DNA of 36,773 nt, from the NCBI GenBank assembly GCA_016931085.1, contig JAFGFO010000335.1, positions 1 to 36,773 of the forward strand, read 5' to 3'. The DNA comes from Thermoflexales bacterium (GTDB lineage: Bacteria > Chloroflexota > Anaerolineae > Fen-1058). The notes under the pieces are model-generated. The model had not been told where the DNA came from. It did no database searches and saw only the letters and a list, made by a program, of their open reading frames with translations. Positions 7,470-14,199 of this stretch are shown here, piece by piece. Each line of letters starts with the position of its first letter. Position 1 is the stretch's first letter. The position numbers were made by a program, and so were the translations under genes.

Positions 7470-10100
7470 CTACCGGCATTCGAACGCGCCCAAGTCTGGG
7501 GCGCTGCCGCTGTACGGAAGGCCAACGTCAATGCCTTGATCGATCAAGTCGCTGGTCGTAACCAGGCGGGCAAAGTCGTTGTTGGGCAAGCTGCCGTCGG
7601 CCTGGCGTGGCGCTTTGGCTAACTCGGCCAGCAGGCTGAGAAAGTCGCCCGCATCGGCGGTGACGGCGAGATTCCAACTGTTGTGAGTATGGATTGCATC
7701 CGCCGATAAGTTGACATTATTGCTCGTGGCGGCAAAGCCGACATTGTTCTCGAGCACGTGGTGGGTCCCATCGTCCGGCTGCTCTTGGAAGGAGAAATTG
7801 ACCATGTTGTCCCAAGCGAGGTTGTTGTAGAGGGTGATGCCGCTCATGTTGTGGTTTTGGTCAAAGCCCTTGACGGTAGAGCCGCTGCCGTACTTGTGAT
7901 CGAAGGCGACGCAGTTCCTGACGACGTGGGCGGCGTGGTTATAATCGCCCCCCACCTTGAAACCGTTGCCGTTTCCACCCCACGCGCTGGGGTTCCCAAA
8001 GAGACTGGCGTCACCACTATGCCACGTCCACGAATTCTCGATGACGACGGGGAACTGGGTCAAGAACAAATCCCAGCCGTCATCCGTGTTCTCCCAGGCT
8101 CGGCAGCCCGTAAAGACATTCCCTTTGCCAGGATACAGCTTGCAGGCAAAGCCGTCCGCGTTTGACCCATTGGTATCCGCGTCAAAGTTGAGGTACGAGT
8201 CACAGTTGATGATCCGGTTGTAGGCCGCAATGGTCCCATCTGGGTTAGTGGAAGTGCTTGCCAGGCCGATTTGGAGGCCGGTGTCCTGGTTGTGGTGCAT
8301 GACACACTGCTCGATGATGTTGTAACTGCCTTCGATCTTGATCGCGTTGTCTTGGGCATTCATGATCTCTAGCCCCTTGATGTGCCAAAAGTTGCCGGTG
8401 ATCAAAAAGCCTCGCGCGAAAGGGCCCCTCGGCGTGCCTGAGAAGTCGAGCACGGGCAGCTCGCCAGGATAGGCCCAGATCTTGTACATGTTGACCACGT
8501 CGCCGCTCTTGCTCAACGTGACGGTATCGCTGTAATGGTAGGTGCCGCCGCGCATGTAGATGGCCTGGCCGGGCGAAGCGACTGAAACGGCCTGGGATAC
8601 TGTCTGGAAAGGCCGCTCCAGTGTCCCAGAGTTCAGGTCATCTCCTGCCGGCGCGACGTACAAAGGAGGCAGCGTAACGGCTGACCTGGACAGCATCACG
8701 ACCGGAAGATAGGTCTGGTACGTCCAGAAAGTAGCCGTGACGTTTTGGGCGGCTGTCATGGTGACGACGCAGTGTCCGGCGCCCGTGCAGCCGGCGCCGT
8801 CCCACCCGATAAAGCTAGAGGTGGGGCTGGCCACTGCGGTGAGCGTGACGACGCCAGCAAAGTCGGCCGTGCAGCTCGCGCCGCACGAGATGCCGGCGGG
8901 GGTGCTCGCGACTGTGCCGTTGCCGTTGCCGGCCTTGATCACCGTGAGGGGATAGCTGGCGTGCATGAACGTTGCACTCACCCACCTGCTTTGGTCCATT
9001 GGGACGACGCACCTGTTGGGAGGAATGACGGTGCCTGGGCTCAGGCAGGCGCCACCCCAAGCTGCAAAGGTTGAGAAATCGCCCGCCACGGCTGTCAGCG
9101 TGACGAGGCCGCCCTGGGAGAAAGCAGCCGCGCAGTTCGCGCCACAGTCAATCCCGGCTGGCTCGCTCGTGATCGAGCCGCTGCCGTCACCGTCTTTGTG
9201 GACGATGAGCATGGGTTGGCTCAACGAAGAGAACACGGCCGTGACGAGCTTGGCCGCGTCCATAGTGACGACACACGCATCGCTGCCCGTGCACGCGCCT
9301 AGCCAAGCAGCCATGCTCGACCCGTCATCGGGTTTGGCCGTGAGCGTGACGACCGTGCCAGAATCAAAGCCGGCCGCGCAGGTGGCGCCGCAGTCGATCC
9401 CGGCCGGGGTGCTGGTGATTGCGCCGCTGCCGGTGCCGATGCTGCTCACCGTCAAGGTGTAAACTGGCACCAGGGAGGTGACCACGATGTCGTCAAACTC
9501 GGCGCTGGAATCGAGCGTGCCGAACCCGATCTGGCCGCTCTGAAGAGGAGGCCGGCCGCTGTTATCGGTGACGGTGAACACGGCCGTCCCATTGATATAG
9601 GCGCGTAAATAGGGGCCATTGACTTCAAATACGGCTGTGTACCAGGTCGAGGGCGTGATGCCGAGGTTCTGGCTGCTCCCCAAGCCGAGAGAGCTCCCCT
9701 GGCCCACCATGCGCTTGAACTCGATCTTGTGGTTGTCTGTTCGCAGGGCCATGAAGTAATAGTTGCTTTCATCCTGGTAACGGGCTATGAGCTTGGCATA
9801 TTTGCTGCCCGGCTTGACCCTGGCCTGGATGGCATAATCGGTCCAGGTCAGGGAACCGGCTATGGCACGCGCATAGCTGGTCACGTATGACTGGCTATAA
9901 AGGTGGTTGGTGCCGTCGGTGTCGGTGATGATGGACCAGGTGCCGTCGACCACAGTCCACTGGCTCGTCCCGCTTTCAAAGTCGTCGCTGAACAAGACGC
10001 GCCCGGCCGTCTCGGCTTCCAGGCTGGAAATCCAGATCGATGTGGTCACCAGGAGAAGCGCGCCGAGCACCATGCTGAGGACAAGAGACAATCGTTTCAT
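7470..10100 (-). CDS. Secreted pectate lyase, polysaccharide lyase family 9, multidomain
   Basis: Extracellular enzyme of 876 residues that should cleave polygalacturonate by beta-elimination. Order: signal peptide (about 1-30); lectin/LamG-like sandwich (about 35-210); three disulfide-bearing InlB B-type repeats (about 214-292, 297-380, 383-460), each with a DCGA-C-AF-like start; linker with TYLPVV (463-468); right-handed beta-helix (about 479-876) opening with YVAPAGDDLNSGT. The PL9 active-site pattern is intact: candidate calcium ligands D649, D673, D674 and D677 (ADGFA and DDGWD) and a candidate catalytic base K715 (NGFK). Their spacing almost equals that of Dickeya Pel9A (Asp209, 233, 234, 237, Lys273, from memory). 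The ribosome-binding site AAAGGAG precedes the ATG. It lies 92 bases behind the lectin-like gene and is probably expressed from the promoter at 11372-11399. Confidence 0.92.
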   Translation of the reverse strand: MKRLSLVLSMVLGALLLVTTSIWISSLEAETAGRVLFSDDFESGTSQWTVVDGTWSIITDTDGTNHLYSQSYVTSYARAIAGSLTWTDYAIQARVKPGSKYAKLIARYQDESNYYFMALRTDNHKIEFKRMVGQGSSLGLGSSQNLGITPSTWYTAVFEVNGPYLRAYINGTAVFTVTDNSGRPPLQSGQIGFGTLDSSAEFDDIVVTSLVPVYTLTVSSIGTGSGAITSTPAGIDCGATCAAGFDSGTVVTLTAKPDDGSSMAAWLGACTGSDACVVTMDAAKLVTAVFSSLSQPMLIVHKDGDGSGSITSEPAGIDCGANCAAAFSQGGLVTLTAVAGDFSTFAAWGGACLSPGTVIPPNRCVVPMDQSRWVSATFMHASYPLTVIKAGNGNGTVASTPAGISCGASCTADFAGVVTLTAVASPTSSFIGWDGAGCTGAGHCVVTMTAAQNVTATFWTYQTYLPVVMLSRSAVTLPPLYVAPAGDDLNSGTLERPFQTVSQAVSVASPGQAIYMRGGTYHYSDTVTLSKSGDVVNMYKIWAYPGELPVLDFSGTPRGPFARGFLITGNFWHIKGLEIMNAQDNAIKIEGSYNIIEQCVMHHNQDTGLQIGLASTSTNPDGTIAAYNRIINCDSYLNFDADTNGSNADGFACKLYPGKGNVFTGCRAWENTDDGWDLFLTQFPVVIENSWTWHSGDASLFGNPSAWGGNGNGFKVGGDYNHAAHVVRNCVAFDHKYGSGSTVKGFDQNHNMSGITLYNNLAWDNMVNFSFQEQPDDGTHHVLENNVGFAATSNNVNLSADAIHTHNSWNLAVTADAGDFLSLLAELAKAPRQADGSLPNNDFARLVTTSDLIDQGIDVGLPYSGSAPDLGAFECR

Positions 10101-10121
10101 CGCAAACTCCTTTTTTTAACA

Positions 10122-10151
10122 CCAACCAGCCTGCCAAGACAGGCTGGTTGG
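10122..10151. repeat. 12-bp perfect stem-loop between the two secreted-protein genes
   Basis: Arms CCAACCAGCCTG (10122-10133) and CAGGCTGGTTGG (10140-10151) with a 6-base loop. On the minus transcript it is followed by an A run and the lyase ribosome-binding site, not by U residues, so it is not an intrinsic terminator. It may protect or space the lyase message. Its core resembles the hairpin at 3087-3114. Confidence 0.8.
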
Positions 10152-10192
10152 AGATTCACGCTGTGTATGCCGCTTGTCTACAGGCGGGTAGG

Positions 10193-11152
10193 TCAGTTGT
10201 TTTTATTGACAACGGGCAAATAGGTATAGTATGTGATGGTCGCTGCCTCGAACGTCACCCCGACCGACTGGGGCTGGTCCATCCGGACAAGGCATGTGTA
10301 AGGGGCTATAAGCGTGCCCGGCGCCGGGCAGTCCCACGTGCCGATGGTGGAGGTGGCAGCCGGCTGAGCAGTGAGCGTGACGATGGAGCCTACGACAAAG
10401 TCAGCCGTGCACGTCACACCACAGTCGATCCCCTCCGGTATGCTGGTCACTGTACCGTCGCCATCACCGCTCTTGGTTACGTTGAGTGGCATTCCATTGG
10501 TTACGACCACGTCGTCGAACAGGCCTTGAGCACGAATTACGGAAAGCCCAACCGTGCCGGCGGAAAAGGCTTCGTCGGAAGTATCGGTGGCCGTAATAAC
10601 GGGTGTTCCATCGATAAGGGCGCGCAGCGTATTCCCGTAGAGTTCAAACTCTGCTGTATACCACGTGCCCACCGTGATGAGATCAGATGCGCTGCCGAGC
10701 GTGCGGCCGCTGGAGCTGCCGTTATAGTACCTTCTGATCTGCACCTGGCCATTTGCCCGCACAGTCATAAAATAATAGTTTCTTGCGTCCTGGAAACGCC
10801 CCAGGAGCACCACAGCGGTATCGCTAGCCGTTCCGGTCACGAGCTGGACCCTGGCCGTGATTTTGTAATCTGTCCAACCAAATGCCTCTGTGTTCGAGAC
10901 AATGGATCGTGCCGTGCTGCCGGGGTAGTTGGTCATGGTGTAAACGTGGTTGGCTCCGTCAGCGGCGATTCCCACGCTGGTGTTTTCTAGCGGCGTCCAT
11001 TTGTCGGCGCCACTCTCAAAGTCGTCGGTGAACTTGAACAATGGTGCGGCCTGTGCTGCGTCCCCGGCCGCCAGGGCGAAGGCCCACAACGAGGCGACAA
11101 CCAAGAGAGTCACTGTAAGTACCAGGCTGGTAAGTAAAAACATGCGTTTCAT
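10193..11152 (-). CDS. Secreted lectin-like protein with one InlB-type repeat; no catalytic domain
   Basis: Secreted protein of 319 residues, starting at the ATG at 11152, which has AAAGGAG 6-8 bases before it; an in-frame GTG at 11254 gives no signal peptide at its start. Order: signal peptide (about 1-30), jelly-roll/LamG-like domain (about 40-220, beginning FTDDFESGADKW), one InlB B-type repeat with the IDCG...C pattern (about 222-300), and the C-terminal end TYYTYLPVVNKNN. It matches the N-terminal half of the adjacent pectate lyase in domain order and wording (DDFESG, YYFM, GTWYTAEFE/STWYTAVFE), so the two are paralogous there. Its likely job is binding polysaccharide or cell surface alongside the lyase (inference). 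It is first in the operon behind a LacI-type operator. Confidence 0.85.
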   Translation of the reverse strand: MKRMFLLTSLVLTVTLLVVASLWAFALAAGDAAQAAPLFKFTDDFESGADKWTPLENTSVGIAADGANHVYTMTNYPGSTARSIVSNTEAFGWTDYKITARVQLVTGTASDTAVVLLGRFQDARNYYFMTVRANGQVQIRRYYNGSSSGRTLGSASDLITVGTWYTAEFELYGNTLRALIDGTPVITATDTSDEAFSAGTVGLSVIRAQGLFDDVVVTNGMPLNVTKSGDGDGTVTSIPEGIDCGVTCTADFVVGSIVTLTAQPAATSTIGTWDCPAPGTLIAPYTCLVRMDQPQSVGVTFEAATITYYTYLPVVNKNN

Positions 11153-11342
11153 AGGATGCTCCTTTCTTCTTCTAACGGTTTTTAAAATACAAAAGCAGCG
11201 GCGAGGTGTTGGTAGAATCGAGCTGTCGCGTTGGGTGCTGCCGCCAATCGTCACTCAAAAACGCTTTATGCTGATTGTGGCTTGTCTTGATCGGCTGCCC
11301 ACCTCCTTTTAAGCGCATCGGGCGCGTTTGTCTTCTCCATTA

Positions 11343-11371
11343 TGGTCAGCGCTAATGTTAGCGCTAACATT
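11343..11371. promoter_or_regulatory. Double LacI-family operator in front of the pectate-lyase operon
   Basis: An 18-bp perfect palindrome AATGTTAGCGCTAACATT occupies 11354-11371. A second, weaker AGCGCT-centred site (TGGTCAGCGCTAATGT) occupies 11343-11358. The two centres are 12 bp apart, the same spacing as in the array at 6305-6356. The stronger site begins immediately after the -10 box of the minus-strand promoter. Both arrays fit the shared form AYGTKAGCGCTMACRT with central AGCGCT. Confidence 0.82.
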
Positions 11372-11399
11372 ATTATAGCACGAAAAATGTGTTTGTCAA
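11372..11399 (-). promoter_or_regulatory. Consensus sigma70-type promoter of the secreted lectin-lyase operon
   Basis: Minus strand: -35 TTGACA (11399-11394), 16-base spacer, -10 TATAAT (11377-11372), both boxes perfect. The start point would fall in the operator, giving a leader of about 210 bases before the ATG at 11152. No gene or strong fold was found in that leader. Confidence 0.88.
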
Positions 11400-11428
11400 G
11401 CTATTTTGGCTGAGACTGGTTTACCCTC

Positions 11429-11457
11429 TTGATTTTACGGCCAATATCGTGTACAAT
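11429..11457 (+). promoter_or_regulatory. Sigma70-type promoter of spoVS
   Basis: Plus strand: -35 TTGATT (11429-11434), 17-base spacer, -10 TACAAT (11452-11457). It gives a leader of roughly 70 bases before spoVS. It diverges from the lyase promoter, with only about 30 bases between the two -35 boxes. Confidence 0.75.
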
Positions 11458-11535
11458 ATTTTTAGTGCCATGAGGGACCCAGTGGCGCCCGGCATAATGA
11501 CGGATATACCCAGTGTTAGTGGGGGGAGGCACATT

Positions 11536-11796
11536 ATGGACATCATCAAGGTTTCGGCTCACTCACGTTCGACTTCTGTGGCCGGCGCGATTGCCGGTGT
11601 GATGCGGGAATCCGGCCGCGCGGAAGTGCAGGCGATCGGGGCAGGCGCGGTCAACCAGGCCATCAAGGCGGTCGCTATTGCGAGAGGCTATCTCAAGCAA
11701 GACGGGATCGAAATCACTTGCTTGCCAGAGTTCGTAGAAGTTCAAATCGAAGAACAGGAGCGCACGGCAGTCAAGCTCGTCATCGAAAAACGATGA
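11536..11796 (+). CDS. spoVS: Stage V sporulation protein S (SpoVS) family
   Basis: Small protein of 86 residues that aligns over its whole length with SpoVS: it opens MDIIKVSAHSRSTSVAGAIA and contains the conserved GAGAVNQAIKAVAIARGYL (Alba-like fold). In Bacillus, SpoVS affects septation and later spore stages. Homologues occur in non-sporulating Deinococcus-Thermus and Chloroflexota, where the job is unclear but nucleic-acid binding has been suggested from the fold. A very strong ribosome-binding site, GGGGGGAGG, lies 6 bases before the ATG and supports the start. The gene has its own promoter at 11429-11457. It is followed after about 90 bases by a TPR gene on the same strand, with a hairpin between. 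Confidence 0.95.
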   Translation: MDIIKVSAHSRSTSVAGAIAGVMRESGRAEVQAIGAGAVNQAIKAVAIARGYLKQDGIEITCLPEFVEVQIEEQERTAVKLVIEKR

Positions 11797-11827
11797 TGGG
11801 TTGTGTAGCGTATACTGTCACATAGAG

Positions 11828-11876
11828 CACCTCCGGGGGCATGCCATTAAGAAATGGCGATTGCCTGGCGGAGGTG
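11828..11876 (+). promoter_or_regulatory. Stem-loop that sequesters the ribosome-binding site of the TPR gene
   Basis: The outer arms CACCTCCG (11828-11835) and CGGAGGTG (11869-11876) pair perfectly. The right arm contains the whole Shine-Dalgarno GGAGGTG of the gene starting at 11886; the left arm copies the 16S anti-Shine-Dalgarno sequence. Inside lies a second palindrome, GCCATTAAGAAATGGCG (11843-11859), with a short GGGCA/TGCCT helix between. The fold would block translation initiation unless opened. It could also act as a weak terminator after spoVS, but the following T-rich stretch is poor. Confidence 0.6.
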
Positions 11877-11885
11877 TTTGCTTAG

Positions 11886-13052
11886 GTGTATGTAGATATG
11901 TATCTCGATAGGCCGTCCAGGGATCGTTCCTCACCTGTCCGGGTTGGAGCGTTGCTGCTGCTCATTGGCCTGGGCGTGTGGGTGCTCAGCCGCACCGGCA
12001 GTGATTACCCACCCGTCACCCCGGCGCCAACGGCGACGCGCACGGCCGCCTCGTACGTGGCGGAAGGGGATGAGGCTTATCGGCAAGGGAGGCTGAACGA
12101 TGCTTTTATGGCTTACCAGGTCGCCTTGACGCTGGAGCCGGAGCTCGTTGAAGTATACGTTCCCCTGGTCGAGCTGCAGGTTATCCAAAGCCAGGGTCAA
12201 CACGACAAGCTGCAAGAGGCGCTCCAGATGGCCTACAAGGCCGTGCAGCGCGCGCCTGACAACGCGGCTACCCAGGCAGCTTTGTGCCTGGCCCTGGATT
12301 GGAGCGAACAAATCCCAGAAGCGATCGAGGCTGGCCAGCGCGCGATTGAAATCGATCCCACTTATGCCGATGGCTATGCCTTCCTGGCCGAAGCCTACGC
12401 CGATGGCTCGCAATGGCTGAAAGCCACTCAAGCGGCTCAGAAAGCGCTCGAATTGGCGCCCGAGTCGGTGACCGCTCATCGCGTGATGGCGTATGTGTAC
12501 GAGCTGCAGGGGGTCTACGGAGCGGCCATCGCTGAGTACGAAAAAGCGATTGCCTTGAATCCGTGCCTGGCTTATCTGTACGTGGCCAGCGGCCGCAATT
12601 ATCGCAATCTGGGCAATCTCCAGGCGGCCATTCAGCGTTTCACCCGCGCCAGCGAGCTTGACCCGGAGCGGGTCGATACGCTGTACCAGTTGGGCCGCAC
12701 CTATTACCAGGCCGAGGATTTTTACGCCGCGATCGATGTCCTGGATCGGGCCACCAAATTGGACGAGACCTATGCGCCGGCCTGGGCCTACCTGGGGCTT
12801 AGCTACTATCGCCGGCGCAACTATGAGGATGCTGCCCCCATCCTGAAGCAAGCCTTGGACTTGGGAGCGGACAAAATCGAGTATTACTACGTCCTGGGCT
12901 TTGTGTATTATTACCTGGCCGAGTGCGACAAGGCCGTGGTGTATTTCCAGAAAGCGTTGGCCATAGACCCCAACGACGTCAGTGCGCTGGCCGGCATGGA
13001 ATTTTGCGGCGTCGCCGTGCCCGCGCCCCCGCCTACCAGGAGTAGCCCGTAG
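11886..13052 (+). CDS. Membrane-anchored TPR protein
   Basis: Protein of 388 residues. A short basic N-terminus is followed by one membrane helix (about 19-35, VGALLLLIGLGVWVL) and a Pro/Thr-rich linker. From about residue 50 onward there are about nine tetratricopeptide repeats (for example AIEAGQRAIEIDPTYADGY, AIAEYEKAIALNPCLAYLY, AVVYFQKALAIDPNDVSAL). TPRs bind protein partners; the N-terminal anchor would place them outside the membrane. The start is the GTG at 11886, served by GGAGGTG 9 bases upstream; an in-frame ATG at 11898 with a weaker AGGTG is the alternative. The tail VPAPPPTRSSP is Pro-rich. It converges on the aldo/keto reductase gene with a long hairpin between. Partner and pathway are unknown. 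Confidence 0.9.
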   Translation: MYVDMYLDRPSRDRSSPVRVGALLLLIGLGVWVLSRTGSDYPPVTPAPTATRTAASYVAEGDEAYRQGRLNDAFMAYQVALTLEPELVEVYVPLVELQVIQSQGQHDKLQEALQMAYKAVQRAPDNAATQAALCLALDWSEQIPEAIEAGQRAIEIDPTYADGYAFLAEAYADGSQWLKATQAAQKALELAPESVTAHRVMAYVYELQGVYGAAIAEYEKAIALNPCLAYLYVASGRNYRNLGNLQAAIQRFTRASELDPERVDTLYQLGRTYYQAEDFYAAIDVLDRATKLDETYAPAWAYLGLSYYRRRNYEDAAPILKQALDLGADKIEYYYVLGFVYYYLAECDKAVVYFQKALAIDPNDVSALAGMEFCGVAVPAPPPTRSSP

Positions 13053-13053
13053 G

Positions 13054-13100
13054 GGCGGGTTTGTCTGGGCTGCGCCCGGCGCAGCCCAGACAAACCCGCC
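13054..13100. terminator. 21-bp perfect stem-loop between convergent genes
   Basis: Arms 13054-13074 and 13080-13100 are exact complements (starting GGCGGGTTTGTCTGGG) around a 5-base loop. It fills the 49-base gap between the stops of the TPR gene and the aldo/keto reductase gene, so it probably ends or shields transcripts in both directions. No T run follows on either strand, so it is not a textbook intrinsic terminator and may instead be a dispersed palindrome. Confidence 0.6.
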
Positions 13101-13101
13101 C

Positions 13102-14094
13102 TCAGCGTATGGCAAAGCTGTTGGCCGTGCGCTCGTCAGTGCGATCTGTGGCCGGCGGCGGCTCGGGTGACAAGGCAGCGATCTCAGCGTACAATTCGTC
13201 CGTCATCTCGATGTCCACTGCCGCCAGCGAGCTTTCCAACTGGGTCAGGCTGCGCGCGCCGATGATGGGTGCGGTGATGGCTGGGTGGGCGGCCACCCAG
13301 GCCACCGCCAGGCTGGCTGGCTCGAAACCGCGTTCTCCGGCCAGGTCGGCAAACTTGCCCGCCACGTCATACATCCACTGATCCCCGTAGCGGGCCTGGT
13401 AAGTCTTGTGCTCGACCAGCCGGCCTGTTTCTGGCCGGCGTGTCGAGCCGTACTTGCCGGTCAACAATCCCCCACCCAAGGGGCTGTAGGAGATGACCCC
13501 CAGCTTTTCGGCTTGAGCCATCGGCAAAAGCTCCACTTCAGCCTGGCGTTTCACCAAATTGTACATAGGCTGGATACATTCGAAGCGTGTCCAGCCTTGC
13601 CTGGCCGAGATACCCAGGGCCTTTTCCACCTGCCAGGCGGCAAAGTTGCTGGCGGCCGGATACAAGATTTTGCCTTGCTGGACCAGGTCTTCCAGGGCGC
13701 GCAGCGTTTCTTCCAGGGGGGTGCGCTCGTCGAAGCGGTGGATAAAGTAAAAGTCGAGCCGGTCGGTCTGTAAGCGCTTGAGGCTGGCTTCCACCGCCAG
13801 CATGATGTGGCGGCGTGACGCGCCGCAGGCATTCACGTCTGGCCCGGTGGGGAAATAGACCTTGCTGGTGATGACCAGTTCGTCGCGACAGCCTGCAATC
13901 AGCCGCCCCAGGATTTCTTCCGCTCGCCCACCCTGGTACATGTTGGCGCAGTCGAAAAAGTTGATGCCGGCCTCGCGGCAGCGATGAAAGAGATCCGCCG
14001 AAGTGGCCTCGTCGGCGTCGCCGCCGAAGGACATGGTCCCAAAGCACAGCGCCGAAACCTTGACACCCGTGTTGCCGATGAATTTGTACTCCAT
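13102..14094 (-). CDS. Aldo/keto reductase
   Basis: NAD(P)H-dependent oxidoreductase of 330 residues with the AKR barrel. The catalytic tetrad is visible: D48 (FFDCANMY), Y53, K78 (ITSKVY) and H119 (YFIHRFD). The C-terminal cofactor-binding segment shows PIIGARSLTQLESSL. The N-terminal MEYKFIGNTGVKVSALCFG is typical of the YajO/PdxI-like or voltage-gated-channel-beta-like subgroup. The substrate cannot be told. The ribosome-binding site GAGGAGG lies about 8 bases before the ATG. It is 105 bases downstream of the FAD dehydrogenase on the same strand and could share its transcript; the gap carries only TTTGCG-rich sequence. Confidence 0.94.
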   Translation of the reverse strand: MEYKFIGNTGVKVSALCFGTMSFGGDADEATSADLFHRCREAGINFFDCANMYQGGRAEEILGRLIAGCRDELVITSKVYFPTGPDVNACGASRRHIMLAVEASLKRLQTDRLDFYFIHRFDERTPLEETLRALEDLVQQGKILYPAASNFAAWQVEKALGISARQGWTRFECIQPMYNLVKRQAEVELLPMAQAEKLGVISYSPLGGGLLTGKYGSTRRPETGRLVEHKTYQARYGDQWMYDVAGKFADLAGERGFEPASLAVAWVAAHPAITAPIIGARSLTQLESSLAAVDIEMTDELYAEIAALSPEPPPATDRTDERTANSFAIR

Positions 14095-14199
14095 GCCATA
14101 AACCTCCTCTTTTTGAATTTGAACCGTGCAGGCGTCAAGCTCGCCAAGTTTTACATCGAGATTCTTTGTTCTTTGCGCCTTTGCGGTTAAAAATGTTCT

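Noticed and set aside
11931..13115. Long open frame (394 codons) on the minus strand opposite the TPR gene
   Set aside because: The plus frame has clear TPR repeats; the minus frame is a high-GC shadow without motifs, signal or ribosome-binding site.
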